This document shows positions 19,801 through 30,035 of a stretch of DNA of 64,000 bases, in pieces. The stretch comes from Roseiarcus sp963806935. GTDB taxonomy: Bacteria > Pseudomonadota > Alphaproteobacteria > Rhizobiales > Beijerinckiaceae. The stretch is from assembly GCA_963806935.1 (NCBI GenBank), contig CAWEAT010000009.1:1-64000 (forward strand), read 5' to 3'. The first letter of the stretch is position 1, and each line of letters starts with the position of its first letter. The translations under genes were made by a program, and so were the position numbers. Below the pieces are notes generated by a model. It made no database searches. It was not told the DNA's origin and saw only the letters and a list, made by a program, of their open reading frames with translations.

Positions 19801-20928
19801 CTATTCGAACACGATGACCTGCCTCACCCCCACGCCGTCGCGCAAACGGTCGAAGCCTTCGTTGATCTCGTCGAGCTTGAGCCGATGGGTCAGGAGCTGG
19901 TCGACCGGGAGGCGGCCGGCGCGGAAGAGGGCGATCATCCGCGGCACGTCGCGCTGGGGGACCGCCGAGCCGACATAGGAGCCTTTGAGCGTCCGCTCCT
20001 CGGCGACCAGCGCGAGCGGCGAGAGGCTCATCCGCTTGTCCGGATGGGGCAGGCCGGCGGTCACCGTCATGCCGCCGCGCGCGGTCGCGGCATAGGCGAG
20101 CTCGAGCGCCGGAACCGCGCCGGCCATCTCCAGGGCGACATCGACGCCATTGCCGGCGATGCGTCTGATCTCGCCGACGGCGTCGTTCGAGCGGGCGTTG
20201 ACCGTGTGGGTCGCGCCGAGTTTTAGGGCGAAGGCGAGCTTCTCGTCCGAGAGATCGACGGCGATGACCTGGCGCGCGCCGGCGAGCCTCGCGCCAAGGA
20301 CGACGCTTAAGCCCACGCCGCCCAAGCCGACCACCGCGACCGATTGGCCGGGCTCGACCTTGGCGGTGTTGACGACCGCGCCGACCCCGGTCAGGACGGC
20401 GCAGCCGAACAGGGCCGCGAGCTCGAGCGGCAGGTCGGGGTCGATCTTGACGCAGGATTCGCGCGCCACCACCGCATGGGTCGCAAAGGCCGAGACGCCG
20501 AGGAGGTGGTTGATCGGCTCGGCGCGGAAACTGAGCCGCCGCTCGCCGGAAAGCAGCGTTCCGGCGCCATTGGCCTTGGCCGCCGGCTCGCACAGCGCCG
20601 GGCGCCCGGCGGCGCAGGGGCCGCAGCGGCCGCAGCTCGGCACGAACACCAGCACGACGTGATCCCCGGCTTTGAGGTCGGTCACCCCTTCGCCAACCGC
20701 CTCGACGATCCCCGCCGCCTCATGGCCGAGCGCCATCGGCATCGGGCGCGGCCGCGAACCGTCGATCACCGACAGGTCCGAGTGGCAGAGGCCCGCCGCC
20801 TTGATCTGCACGAGGACTTCGCCGCGGCCGGGGGAGGCGAGGTCGAGCTCGACGATCTCGAGCGGCTTCGACGCCGCGTAGGGCGGCTTGAGGCCAGACT
20901 GGCGAAGAACGGCGGCTCGGATGCGCAT
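19801..20928 (-). CDS. Zinc-dependent alcohol dehydrogenase (MDR family)
   Basis: Catalytic zinc ligands Cys48 and His69 (GLCHSDL, GHEAAG), structural-zinc cysteines 99, 102, 105 and 113, and the Rossmann motif GLGGVGLSV are all present, so this is a complete medium-chain alcohol dehydrogenase of 375 residues. I start it at the ATG of MRIRAAVLRQSG; an upstream in-frame ATG at 21018 would add 30 unconserved residues that overlap the ubiK promoter region. The substrate is unknown. Confidence 0.9.
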   Translation of the reverse strand: MRIRAAVLRQSGLKPPYAASKPLEIVELDLASPGRGEVLVQIKAAGLCHSDLSVIDGSRPRPMPMALGHEAAGIVEAVGEGVTDLKAGDHVVLVFVPSCGRCGPCAAGRPALCEPAAKANGAGTLLSGERRLSFRAEPINHLLGVSAFATHAVVARESCVKIDPDLPLELAALFGCAVLTGVGAVVNTAKVEPGQSVAVVGLGGVGLSVVLGARLAGARQVIAVDLSDEKLAFALKLGATHTVNARSNDAVGEIRRIAGNGVDVALEMAGAVPALELAYAATARGGMTVTAGLPHPDKRMSLSPLALVAEERTLKGSYVGSAVPQRDVPRMIALFRAGRLPVDQLLTHRLKLDEINEGFDRLRDGVGVRQVIVFE

Positions 20929-21094
20929 GTCGATCGGCCTCGGACCACGGGCGTTCGATGCTGAGCGAGATCGCGGCGCGGGGCAACGGGAAAGTTGGCG
21001 CTGAGCGGTGGCGCACACTTGCGCGCCGAACGCGCCCGCGCCACATAAACGTGCCCGCCCGCCGTTCGCGGGCGCGCTGCCGGAGCTTCACGCC

Positions 21095-21355
21095 ATGCCG
21101 CAGACCCAGAGCCGCTTCTTTGACGACCTCTCGCGCCTCATGACCGACGCGGCCGGCCTTGCCGACGGCGCCCGGCGGGAGGCCCAGACCTTCGCCCGGA
21201 CGCAAATGGAGCGGATGATGTCGGGCATGGACGTCGTGGCGCGCGAGGAATTCGAGGCCGTCAAGGAGATGGCCGCGCGCGCCCGCGACGACAACGAGAA
21301 GCTCGCCCAGCGGATCGCGGCGCTGGAAGCGAAGCTTGCCGAGCCAAAGCCTTGA
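21095..21355 (+). CDS. ubiK: UbiK-family (BMFP) accessory protein
   Basis: The 86-residue product matches the BMFP/UbiK family: an N-terminal amphipathic region (SRFFDDLSRLMTDAAGLADG) and a C-terminal coiled coil (REEFEAVKEMAARARDDNEK ... ALEAKLAEPKP). UbiK assists aerobic ubiquinone biosynthesis and may bind membranes. The start is set at MPQTQSRFF because homologues begin there; the frame is open 29 residues further upstream. Confidence 0.85.
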   Translation: MPQTQSRFFDDLSRLMTDAAGLADGARREAQTFARTQMERMMSGMDVVAREEFEAVKEMAARARDDNEKLAQRIAALEAKLAEPKP

Positions 21356-21525
21356 TTGGACTCGCTTTCCTCAAGCAGAGCGTTGATTCCGTTCGCTGAT
21401 TCTGTGGACGGGGAATCGAGCGCGGGTTTACGGACGGTCACGAATCAGCAAGGTTGCGGCGCGCCGCCGGCTTGAATGGCCGGGCGGTTTTCTCGTGCCC
21501 CCGTCCCCTTGCCGAAGGACCTCTG

Positions 21526-22029
21526 ATGACGCTCATCGAAAGCCGCTCCGACGATCGGCCCGAACATCCTGTCGACGTCGTCGAGCGTCTGGCGGCGGTC
21601 AACGAGTGGGACTTCGACCGGGCCCAGGACGACGAGATTTCGATCCTGGTTTCCGGCCGGTTCGCCAATTACGACGTCGCCTTCACCTGGCTCGCGGAAC
21701 AGGAATCGCTGCATGTCAGCTGTTCGTTCGACCTCAAGACGCCGCCGCACAAACGGGCGGCGATCGGCGAATTGACCCAGTTGATCAACGAGCAGTTGTG
21801 GCTCGGCCATTTCGACCTGTGGACCCAGCAGGACATGGTGATGTTCCGCCACTCCCTGTGTCTCGCCGGCGGCGCGGCGGCGAGCGATGCCCAATGCGGG
21901 GCGGTGGTGAAGGCGGCGGTCAACGCCTGCGAGACCTATTTCCAGGCGTTCCAGTTCGTGTTGTGGGCCAATCGCGGACCGCGCGAGGCGATCGCGCTCG
22001 CCTCGTTCGAGACCACCGGCGTGGCCTGA
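21526..22029 (+). CDS. YbjN domain-containing protein
   Basis: The 167-residue product has a YbjN fold pattern (VVERLAAVNEWDFDRAQDDE ... FTWLAEQESLHVSCSFDLKT ... NEQLWLGHFDLW), related to type III secretion chaperone-like proteins. In alphaproteobacteria it is widespread and of unknown function. A GAAGGACC site precedes the chosen ATG. The gene is intact and stands alone between ubiK and rpmF. Confidence 0.85.
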   Translation: MTLIESRSDDRPEHPVDVVERLAAVNEWDFDRAQDDEISILVSGRFANYDVAFTWLAEQESLHVSCSFDLKTPPHKRAAIGELTQLINEQLWLGHFDLWTQQDMVMFRHSLCLAGGAAASDAQCGAVVKAAVNACETYFQAFQFVLWANRGPREAIALASFETTGVA

Positions 22030-22131
22030 AGCGCCCGTTGAGGGGCTGGCGCTCGGGCTCGATTGCGTGTAAGAGCCGCGCCTTCTCAATTCCCGGGTTT
22101 CGCCGCCCGCTTCCGATTGGAGTTCGCTCTC

Positions 22132-22326
22132 ATGGCCGTTCCGCGCCGCAAAACCTCGCCTTCCCGCCGCGGCATGCGCCGCTCGGCCGATGCGCTCAAG
22201 GCGCCGACTTACGTCGAGGACAAGGACTCGGGCGAACTGCGCCGCCCGCATCACATCGACCTCAAGAGCGGCATGTACCGCGGCCGCCAGGTCCTGAAGC
22301 CGAAGTCGACGATCGCCGAAGCCTGA
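22132..22326 (+). CDS. rpmF: 50S ribosomal protein bL32
   Basis: The 64-residue basic protein begins MAVPRRKTSPSRRGMRRSAD and continues with the alphaproteobacterial bL32 body (LRRPHHIDLKSGMYRGRQVL). It is a structural component of the large ribosomal subunit. The four zinc cysteines seen in some bL32 proteins are absent, as usual in this class. The frame is open upstream of the chosen ATG, but homologues start at MAVP. Confidence 0.95.
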   Translation: MAVPRRKTSPSRRGMRRSADALKAPTYVEDKDSGELRRPHHIDLKSGMYRGRQVLKPKSTIAEA

Positions 22327-22368
22327 GCCTTCCGGGCATCCTCCATAAGGCATGTTCCCGAGTTCGAC

Positions 22369-22443
22369 TGTCATTCCCGCGCACGCGGGAATCGATATTG
22401 GCGTCAGAGGGTTGACTGGATGCCCGCGTTCGCGGGCATGACA
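22369..22443. repeat. REP-like palindromic element
   Basis: Two hairpin-forming arms lie 75 bases apart from end to end: TGTCATTCCCGCGCACGCGG at the left, and at the right an arm whose reverse complement is TGTCATGCCCGCGAACGCGG. Each arm is itself a GC-rich palindrome (CCCGCG...CGCGGG), and the outer ends are inverted copies of each other. This is the format of dispersed intergenic repeats common in alphaproteobacterial genomes. The rest of the 282-base gap between rpmF and htrA shows no gene. Confidence 0.75.
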
Positions 22444-22608
22444 GATTGAGGTCTGATTGCCCGGCGCGCGGGCCCCGCGCCGGGTTCCCAGCATTACCAA
22501 GCTTTCATGTTCGGGCCATCGCCCGTTTAGGCGCCCCGGCGCATTGTCCAATTCGAGGCTGGCGGTTCGCACCTGGCGCGCCAAGCCATTGGACCAGCGG
22601 GAGCTCCT

Positions 22609-24106
22609 ATGACTTTTGACCGTCGCTCGTATTCCCTCCGCGCCGCGCTTCTCGGCGCAGTCGCGCTAGCCGCTCTCGGAGGGGTCGCGTTCGAGACATC
22701 GACCATTCCCGTCTTCGCCGCCGCAACCACCACCCAGCCGGCCGCCGGTCCGGCTTCGTTCGCCGACGTCGTCGACCGGGTCAAGCCGGCCGTCGTTTCG
22801 GTCAAGGTCAAGCTGGCCGACGCCGATCCGGTCGATCAGGAAGACAGCGTCCCGGGTCTCCCGGATTTTCCGAAGAACAGCCCGTTCTATCATTTCTTCC
22901 GCCGCTTCGGCATGCCCGATGACAACAACAACGGCGACAGCGACCGCGCCCCCCGCCATCATTTCGGCCAGGCGCAGGGGTCCGGCTTCTTCATCTCGTC
23001 CGACGGCTACATCGTCACCAACGACCACGTCGTCGACCACGCGACCGAAGTGACCATCACCACCGCCGACGGCAAGTCGATGCCCGCCAAGGTGATCGGC
23101 ATCGACAGCAAGACCGACCTTGCGCTGTTGAAGGCCCAGGGCGACAGCTTCCCCTTCGTCAATTTCGCCGCCCAGGCGCCGCGCGTCGGCGATTGGGTGA
23201 TCGCGGTCGGCAACCCGTTCGGCCTCGGCGGCACGGTGACGGCCGGCATCGTCTCGGCGCGCGGGCGCGACATCGGCTCCGGACCTTACGACGATTTCCT
23301 GCAGATCGACGCGCCGGTCAATCACGGCAATTCCGGCGGCCCGACTTTCAACGCTGACGGCGAGGTGGTCGGCGTCAACACCGCGATCTTCTCGCCGTCG
23401 GGCGGCAGCGTCGGCATCGGCTTCGCGATCGCGAGCGACGTCGTCAAGAGCGTCGTCGAACAGCTCAAGGCGAACGGCTCGGTGACGCGCGGCTGGATCG
23501 GCGTCCAGATTCAGAACGTGACCCAGGATCTGGCCGACAATCTCGGGCTCAAGAACGCGTCAGGCGCGCTGGTGGCCGAGGCGCAGAAGAACTCGCCCGC
23601 AGCCGCAGCCGGCGTCAAGAGCGGCGACGTCATCACCGCGGTCGACGGCGACGCGGTCGCCGATCCGCACGAGCTCGCCCGCCGGATCGCCGCCCTCGGC
23701 CCGAAGAAGACGGCCAAGCTCTCGATCGTCCGCAACGGCTCGCCGATGACGATCGACGTGACGCTCGGAATGATGCCGGCGGACAAGACCGCGAGCGCGG
23801 ACACGCACGGTTCCGACGACAACGGCGGGGCCTCCATGCTCGCCAAGCTCGGGCTGACGCTGCATGCCGCGCATGGCCAGGACGGCGTTGTCGTCTCCGA
23901 GGTCGATCCCGACGGCGCCGCGGCGGACAAGGGCCTGCAAGCAGGGCGACGTGATCCTCGAGGTCGCCGGAAAGTCGGTCAGCCGGCCGTCGGAGGTCGC
24001 CGACGCGATCGACACGGCCAAGACCGACGGCAAGAAGTCGGTTCTGTTACGCGTCAAGTCGGGCGACGGCGAGCGTTATCTCACGCTGCCGACGCGCGCA
24101 TCCTAA
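22609..24106 (+). CDS. DegP/HtrA-type periplasmic serine protease (frame break)
   Basis: A Do-family serine endopeptidase/chaperone. An N-terminal hydrophobic segment (about residues 10-38) exports it. The catalytic triad is His140 (IVTNDHVV), Asp170 (SKTDLALL) and Ser242 (NHGNSGGPTF). Two PDZ domains follow. An extra A at about 23940 breaks the second PDZ domain; the next frame continues GDVILEVAGKSVSRPSEVAD and ends TLPTRAS at 24106, giving about 498 residues. A strong terminator follows, so it is transcribed separately from the downstream regulator pair. Confidence 0.9.
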
Positions 24107-24249
24107 GACCCGGCGTCCCGCGGCGACGCGGAACTCCGGGATGAAATGGGCGGAAGGGTTCATGGGCTCGTCCCCGGCCCGCGCATAGCGCGCCCTTCCG
24201 TCCAAGTCGGCGGTCGCACATATCCCCGCCCGCGCGACCCCGACAAGGT

Positions 24250-24300
24250 GGCGGCAGGTCCTTATCAAGCCCCCCGAGGACCTGCCGCCATACCTTTTTT
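24250..24300 (+). terminator. Rho-independent terminator after the HtrA gene
   Basis: A perfect 13-base-pair stem (GGCGGCAGGTCCT at 24250-24262 with its complement at 24277-24289) and a 14-base loop are followed within six bases by TTTTTT (24295-24300). Position between the protease gene and the response regulator fits termination of the former. Confidence 0.85.
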
Positions 24301-24325
24301 GGCCCAAGCGGCCCGGATTCGCTAT

Positions 24326-25019
24326 ATGTCCGACATGCGCATCCTCATCATCGAAGACGACCGCGACGCGGCCGCCTATCTCTCCAAGGCTTTTCGCGAG
24401 GCCGGGCACGTCGCCGACCAGGCCAATGACGGCGTCACCGGATATGATCTCGCGCTCGAGGGCGCCTATGACGTCGCCATCGTCGACCGCATGCTGCCGA
24501 AGATGGACGGCCTGACGCTCGTCGGCTCGCTGCGCAGCCAGAACAACGAGACGCCGGTGCTCATTCTCTCCGCGCTCGGCCAGGTCGACGACCGGGTCAA
24601 GGGCCTGCGCGCCGGCGGCGACGACTATCTGTCCAAGCCCTATGCCTTTTCCGAGCTCCTGGCCCGGGTCGAGGCCCTCGCGCGCCGCCGTCCCAAGGGC
24701 GCGCCGGAGGAAACGGTTTTGCGGGTCGGCGACCTGACGCTCGACCGGCTTTCGCATAAGGTGACGCGCCAGGCGGAAGAGATCGTCCTGCAGCCGCGCG
24801 AGTTCCGGCTGCTCGAATATCTGATGCAGAACGCCGGCAAGGTGGTCACCCGCACCATGTTGCTCGAACATGTTTGGGACTATCATTTCGACCCGCAGAC
24901 CAATGTGATCGACGTGCACGTGTCGCGTCTGAGGGCCAAGATCGATCGCGATTTCGACGCGCCGCTGCTGCAGCACCGTCCGCGGCGCCGGTTATATGAT
25001 TCGTGACGGCGCTCGGTAA
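24326..25019 (+). CDS. OmpR/PhoB-family response regulator (frame break at the end)
   Basis: Receiver domain with acidic pocket (IIEDD at 8-12), phospho-acceptor Asp54 (VDRMLPKMDG) and Lys in LSKPYAF, then a winged-helix DNA-binding domain (LQPREFRLLEYLMQNAGKVV ... VIDVHVSRLRAKID). One extra G at about 24973 breaks the final turn; corrected it reads LLHTVRGAGYMIRDGAR and stops at 25019, about 230 residues. It overlaps the kinase start. The partner kinase and the adjacent HtrA suggest envelope-stress control, which is an inference from position. Confidence 0.9.
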
Positions 25020-26460
25020 GCTCTTCCGCGCCACCGCCTTTCGCCTCGCGCTGGCGATCCTGCTCCTGAGCGCCGTCGGCGCCGGGATCGTGCTCAGCTT
25101 CATCGCCTGGGAAGTCATCTCCGTCGTCGACCGGGAGATCGCGCAGACCATCGACGCCGAGGCCAAGGGCCTGATCGACACCTTCAACACCGCGGGCTTG
25201 CGCACCCTCGGCGCCGTCATCGAAGCGCGCAAGCGCGAACCCGGCGCCTCGCTCTATCTCCTGACCAATCCGATCGGGGAGCCGCTGGCCGGCAATGTCG
25301 AGCAGATTCCCACCGAAGTGCTGCTTCGTCCGGGTTTTGTGCCGATCTTCTATCGCGGCTCCGAGAGCGGCGGCCGAAGCCGGCAGGCGCTGGTCGGAGT
25401 TTATGTCCTGCCCGGCGGCTTCCGCCTCCTGATCGGCCATGACCTCGGCGACCGGGCCCGCATCGGGGCGGTGATGGTGCGGGCGCTCGCGCTTTCGCTC
25501 ATCTTCTTCGCCGCGCTCGGCGCGGTCGGAGCGCTGTTCGTCGCCCGGCGGGTGCTGCAGCGCATCGACGACATGAACATTTCGGCGCACGGCATCATGG
25601 CCGGCGACCTCACGCGCCGGCTGCCGGTGTCGGGCTCGGGCGACGAGATCGACCGGCTCGCGGAAGGCCTCAACGAGATGCTCGGGCGGATCGCCGAGCT
25701 GATGGAAGGCCTGCGCGAGGTCTCCGACAACATCGCCCATGACTTGCGTACGCCGCTCACCCGCCTGCGCAACCACGCCGAGGCGGCGCTCGCTTTCGAC
25801 GGCGACGCGGCTTCCTATCGCCTCGCGCTCGAGAAGACGATCGAGGAATCGGACGCGCTGATCAAGATCTTCAATGCGCTGCTCCTGATCGCGCGCGCCG
25901 AGGCGGGCGGCGACGTCGGCCCGCCTCAGCTGGTCGACGTCGGCGAAGCGGCGCGAAGCGTCGCCGACCTTTACGAGCCGATCGCGGAGGAAGAAGGAAT
26001 CGCGCTGACCGTACGCGTCCAGGGTCCGCTGACCGTCAGCGGCAATCGCGAGCTCATCGGCCAGGCGATCGCCAATCTCATCGACAACGCGCTCAAATAC
26101 GGCGCGCCGGATCGAGGGTCCGCCGATGCGGCGGTGAAACCCGATGTCGTCATAACGGCCGACCGAATTGGCGGCTCCGTCGTTCTCACGATCGCCGACC
26201 GCGGGCCCGGCATTGCGCCCGCCGACCGGACCCGGGTTCTCGACCGGTTCGTCCGGCTTGAAGGCTCGCGCTCCCGGCCCGGGTCGGGGTTGGGCCTTTC
26301 GCTCGCCGCGGCGGTGGCGCGCATGCACGGCGGCTCGGTCGAGCTCGAGGACAACGAGCCTGGACTTCGCGTCCGCCTCACCCTGCCGGCGACGGACCCG
26401 ATCCCGGCCTTGCCGCCCGCGGCCGCCGAGCTGGTCATGAATGACCGCGCCGCTCGCTGA
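25003..26460 (+). CDS. Two-component sensor histidine kinase
   Basis: The 485-residue protein begins with GTG inside the regulator's 3' end. Two membrane segments (about 12-36 and 160-182) frame a periplasmic sensor region of about 120 residues. HAMP (about 183-235), HisKA with phospho-accepting His246 in DNIAHDLRTPLTRLRNH, and HATPase_c with N-box NLIDNALKYG and G-boxes DRGPGI and GSGLGLSLA follow. It pairs with the overlapping OmpR-type regulator. The stop lies 20 bases inside glnE. Confidence 0.93.
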   Translation: MTALGKLFRATAFRLALAILLLSAVGAGIVLSFIAWEVISVVDREIAQTIDAEAKGLIDTFNTAGLRTLGAVIEARKREPGASLYLLTNPIGEPLAGNVEQIPTEVLLRPGFVPIFYRGSESGGRSRQALVGVYVLPGGFRLLIGHDLGDRARIGAVMVRALALSLIFFAALGAVGALFVARRVLQRIDDMNISAHGIMAGDLTRRLPVSGSGDEIDRLAEGLNEMLGRIAELMEGLREVSDNIAHDLRTPLTRLRNHAEAALAFDGDAASYRLALEKTIEESDALIKIFNALLLIARAEAGGDVGPPQLVDVGEAARSVADLYEPIAEEEGIALTVRVQGPLTVSGNRELIGQAIANLIDNALKYGAPDRGSADAAVKPDVVITADRIGGSVVLTIADRGPGIAPADRTRVLDRFVRLEGSRSRPGSGLGLSLAAAVARMHGGSVELEDNEPGLRVRLTLPATDPIPALPPAAAELVMNDRAAR

Positions 26461-29372
26461 CGGCCTCATCGAAGCGCCGCGGCTCGGCGCGCCGGCCGAA
26501 GCCCGGCGCCGGCTCGCTTCGCTCATCGAGACGACGTCCGGGGCGGACCTCACGCCCGAGCTCGGTCGCGGCCGGACGCGCGACGTGCTGCTGGGCCTCG
26601 CCGATCATTCGCCTTATCTTTGGGCGCTCATCAAGGAAGATCCGGCGCGGCTCGCCCGGCTCTTGCGGACCCCGCCCGGCGAATCGTCGCTCGACGCCCT
26701 CGTGCGGGGAGTAGACGAGCGTCGCGACGAGGACGAGGCGGACCTCATGCGCGCGCTTCGCCGCGCCAAGCGCGAATCGGCGCTCCTGATCGCGCTTGCC
26801 GACATCGGCGGCGTCTGGGACGTGGTCGCCGCGACCGAGGCTCTGACCCGCTTTGCCGACGCCGCTGTCGGCGCAGCGCTCGCCTTCCTGCTGCGGCGGC
26901 ATGGGCGCGCCGGACTGCTCAACCTCGATCCCGACGCGCCCGATCCGCAGCGCGGCTCCGGCGTGGTCGTGCTGGCGCTCGGCAAGATGGGGGCGCGCGA
27001 GCTCAATTATTCGAGCGATATCGACCTCATCGTTCTCTACGATCCGGCGGCGGCTTCGATTCCGCCGGGCGCCGAGCCGGGGCCGCTGTTCGTGCGCATG
27101 ACCAAGGCGCTGGCGCGGCTCCTGCAGGAGCGGACGAGCGACGGCTACGTGCTCCGGGTCGACCTTCGCCTCAGGCCCGACCCCGCTTCGACCCCGGTCG
27201 CGCTCTCGACGCTCAGCGCCTATTCCTACTACGAGACCGTCGGCCAGAACTGGGAGCGCGCGGCGCTCATCAAGGCGCGCCCGGCGGCGGGCGACCTCGA
27301 GCTCGGCGAGCGCTTCCTTGCCGACCTCGCGCCGTTCATCTGGCGCAAGTATTTCGACTACGCGGCGATCGCCGACATCCATGCGATGAAGCGCCAGATC
27401 CACGCCGTGCGCGGCCACGAGCGGGTCGTCGTTCCCGGACACGACATCAAGCTCGGGCGCGGCGGCATCCGCGAGATCGAGTTCTTCGTCCAGACCCAGC
27501 AGCTCATCTTCGGCGGCCGCCGTCCGCAGATGCGCGGGGCGCGCACCCTCGACATGCTCGAGCGCCTTCACGCCGACAAGTGGGTCAGCGCCGAGGCGGT
27601 CGACGATCTCGGCCGGTCTTACATGTTCCTGCGCCGGGTCGAGCACCGGCTGCAGATGGTCCAGGACGAGCAGACCCAGCGGCTGCCGTTCGAGAAGCCG
27701 GCGCTCGCCCGCTTCGCCAAGTTCTGCGGCTACGCGCGGCTCGACGGTTTCGTGACCGACGTCACCCGCCATCTGACCCGGGTCGAGCATCACTACGCCC
27801 GGCTGTTCGAGGACGCGCCGGCGCTCAGCGCCTCTATCGGCAATCTTGTCTTCACCGGCGTCGTCGACGATCCGGAGACGCTTGCGACCTTGCGCGCGCT
27901 CGGGTTCGAGCGCCCGGAGACCGCGGCGGAAACCGTTCGCGGCTGGCATTTCGGCCGCCGCGCGGCGGTCCGCAGCGCGCGGGCGAGGGAGGTCATGACC
28001 GAGCTGACGCCGGCGCTGCTCGAAGCCTTCGCCGGCTCGGGCGACCCGGACGCCGCGCTCGCCGCCTTCGACGAAGCGCTGGCGCGGATGCCGGCCAGCG
28101 TCGAGCTGTTGTCGATCCTGCGCTCCAACGCCGCCTTGCGCGAGCTGTTCGGCGACGTGCTCGGGAGCGCGCCGCGGCTCGCGCAGGTGATCGCGACCCG
28201 GCCCCATGTGCTCGACGCGGCGATCGACCCGGCGCGCGAGGTCGGCTTCGAGACGAGCCTCGACGACGACAGGATGCGCGAGCGGGTCGAGGCTTTCGTC
28301 GCCCAGGCGCCGACTTACGAGGAGGCGCTGAACCGCGCCCGCGATTTCGCCGCCGAGGAGACGTTCCACATCGGCCTCAACCTCTTGTCGGGGCGCCTCG
28401 ATCCCGACCGCGCCGGCCGCGCCTATAGCGCGCTCGCGCAAGGTTTGATCGCGGTCATGCTCGATGAGGTCGCGAACGCCTTCGCGGCCGAGCACGGGCG
28501 CGTGCGCGGCGGCCGGGTCGCGGTGGTCGGGCTCGGCAAGCTCGGCTCGCGCGAGATGACCGCCGCCTCCGACCTCGATCTCATTCTGATCTACGATTTT
28601 CCCGCCGACGCCGAGCGAGTCGGACGGCCGCAAGCCGCTCGGTCCGGCGGTTTACCACGCGCGGCTGACCCAACGGCTGATCGCGGCCCTGACCGCGCCG
28701 ACCAAAGCCGGGCGCCTCTATGACGTCGACATGCGTCTGAGGCCGTCCGGGCGCCAGGGGCCGCTCGCGACCCAGCTCTCGTCGTTCAAGCTCTACCAGC
28801 TCAACGAGGCGGAGACCTGGGAGCATATGGCGCTGACCCGCGCCCGCGTCGTCGCGGGCGATGCGAGCTTGAGCGCGGACGTCGCCTTGACGGTGCGCGA
28901 GACGCTCACTCGCAAGCGGGAGCCGGCGATCGTCGCCCGCGACGCCGGGGCGATGCGCAAGCTGATCGCCGCCGAGAAGGGCGACAAGGACGTCTGGGAT
29001 CTGAAGCTGGTCAGGGGCGGGCTCATCGACATCGAATTCATCGCTCAATATCTCGAGCTCGCCTTCGCCCGCGAGCGCCCCGGCATCCTCGACGTCTCGA
29101 CCCGCGCGGCGCTCGAGAAGGCCGGCGCCGCCGGGCTGATCACCGCCGAGGAGGCCGAGACGCTCGTCGACGCCCATCGGCTCTACACCGACGCGACCCA
29201 GTTCATGCGCCTTTCCACCACCGGCCCTTTCGATCCCCTCAAAGCCGCGGTCGGCGTCAAACGCCGCATCGCCGCGGCGAGCGGCTTTCCCGACTTCGAG
29301 GCGTTCACCGCGGCGCTGGACGAAGCGCGCCGAGAGGTGCGGGCGGCGTTCGGAGCGATCGTCGCGGGGTAA
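26441..29372 (+). CDS. glnE: Glutamine synthetase adenylyltransferase/adenylyl-removing enzyme GlnE (frame break)
   Basis: GlnE adds and removes AMP on glutamine synthetase in response to PII. Two nucleotidyltransferase domains are visible: the first with LGKMGARELNYSSDIDLIVL (about residues 180-200), the second with LGKLGSREMTAASDLDLILI. One extra base at about 28617 breaks the second domain; after correction it reads ERSDGRKPLGPAVYHARLTQ and continues to 29372, about 976 residues, the normal size. Losing the second domain would deregulate nitrogen assimilation, so a sequencing error is more likely than a real mutation. Confidence 0.92.
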
Positions 29373-29562
29373 GCGTTCGACATCACATCGTCGTGATCGG
29401 CCGGAGACCCGGGGTCTTGGAGCCGTTGCGCAACGACAGCGCACGTCCTAGCTTCAGACCTCGACAATCAATCGCGCTATGTCCGGCGAGTCCTATCGAA
29501 AAGGGACGTTCAGAGTCGGGCCGGACATCGCAGGACGATTCCGATCTGCATGGAGATGAGCC

Positions 29563-30021
29563 ATGTCGATTACCCTCGAAATCAATGGACAGCGCGAAAC
29601 GGTCGATGTCGCGCCTGATACGCCGCTGCTCTGGACCTTGCGGGATGTGATCGGCCTCACCGGAACCAAATTCGGTTGCGGGATCGCGCAATGCGGCGCC
29701 TGCACGGTCCATGTCGACGGCGAGCCGGTGCGTTCCTGCCTCCTGGCCGTGGGCTCGATCGGCGACCGCAAGGTGACGACCATCGAGGGCGTTGGCGCAA
29801 CCGAGGCGGGACGCAAGATCCAGAAGGCGTGGCTCGGCCTCGAAGTGGTGCAATGCGGCTACTGCCAGTCCGGGCAGATCATGTCGGCGGCCGCGCTCAT
29901 CGCCAGGACGCCCGATCCAAATGACGCCGACATCGACGCGGCGATGGCGGGAAACATCTGCCGCTGCGGCACCTATGTGCGCATCCGCGCCGCGATCAAG
30001 GAAGCGGCGCATTCGGCCTGA
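29563..30021 (+). CDS. 2Fe-2S subunit of a molybdenum hydroxylase (IorA-like)
   Basis: The 152-residue protein has an N-terminal ferredoxin-type cluster (Cys39, 44, 47 and 59; CGIAQCGACTVHV) and a C-terminal cluster (Cys98, 101, 133 and 135; CGYCQSG and ICRCGTY), the standard small subunit of xanthine oxidase-family enzymes. It should pass electrons from the Mo centre of the next gene's product to the cytochrome encoded after it. Closest family by layout is isoquinoline 1-oxidoreductase or aldehyde dehydrogenase small subunit. Confidence 0.92.
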   Translation: MSITLEINGQRETVDVAPDTPLLWTLRDVIGLTGTKFGCGIAQCGACTVHVDGEPVRSCLLAVGSIGDRKVTTIEGVGATEAGRKIQKAWLGLEVVQCGYCQSGQIMSAAALIARTPDPNDADIDAAMAGNICRCGTYVRIRAAIKEAAHSA

Positions 30022-30035
30022 GGGAGGCTTGTCCC

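Noticed and set aside
24883..26553. A 556-codon minus-strand frame opposite the histidine kinase
   Set aside because: Arg/Asp/Gly-rich shadow of the kinase gene with no recognisable domain.
26435..28633. A 732-codon open frame on the minus strand opposite glnE
   Set aside because: Same shadow effect; composition is low in hydrophobic residues and glnE on the other strand is unmistakable.
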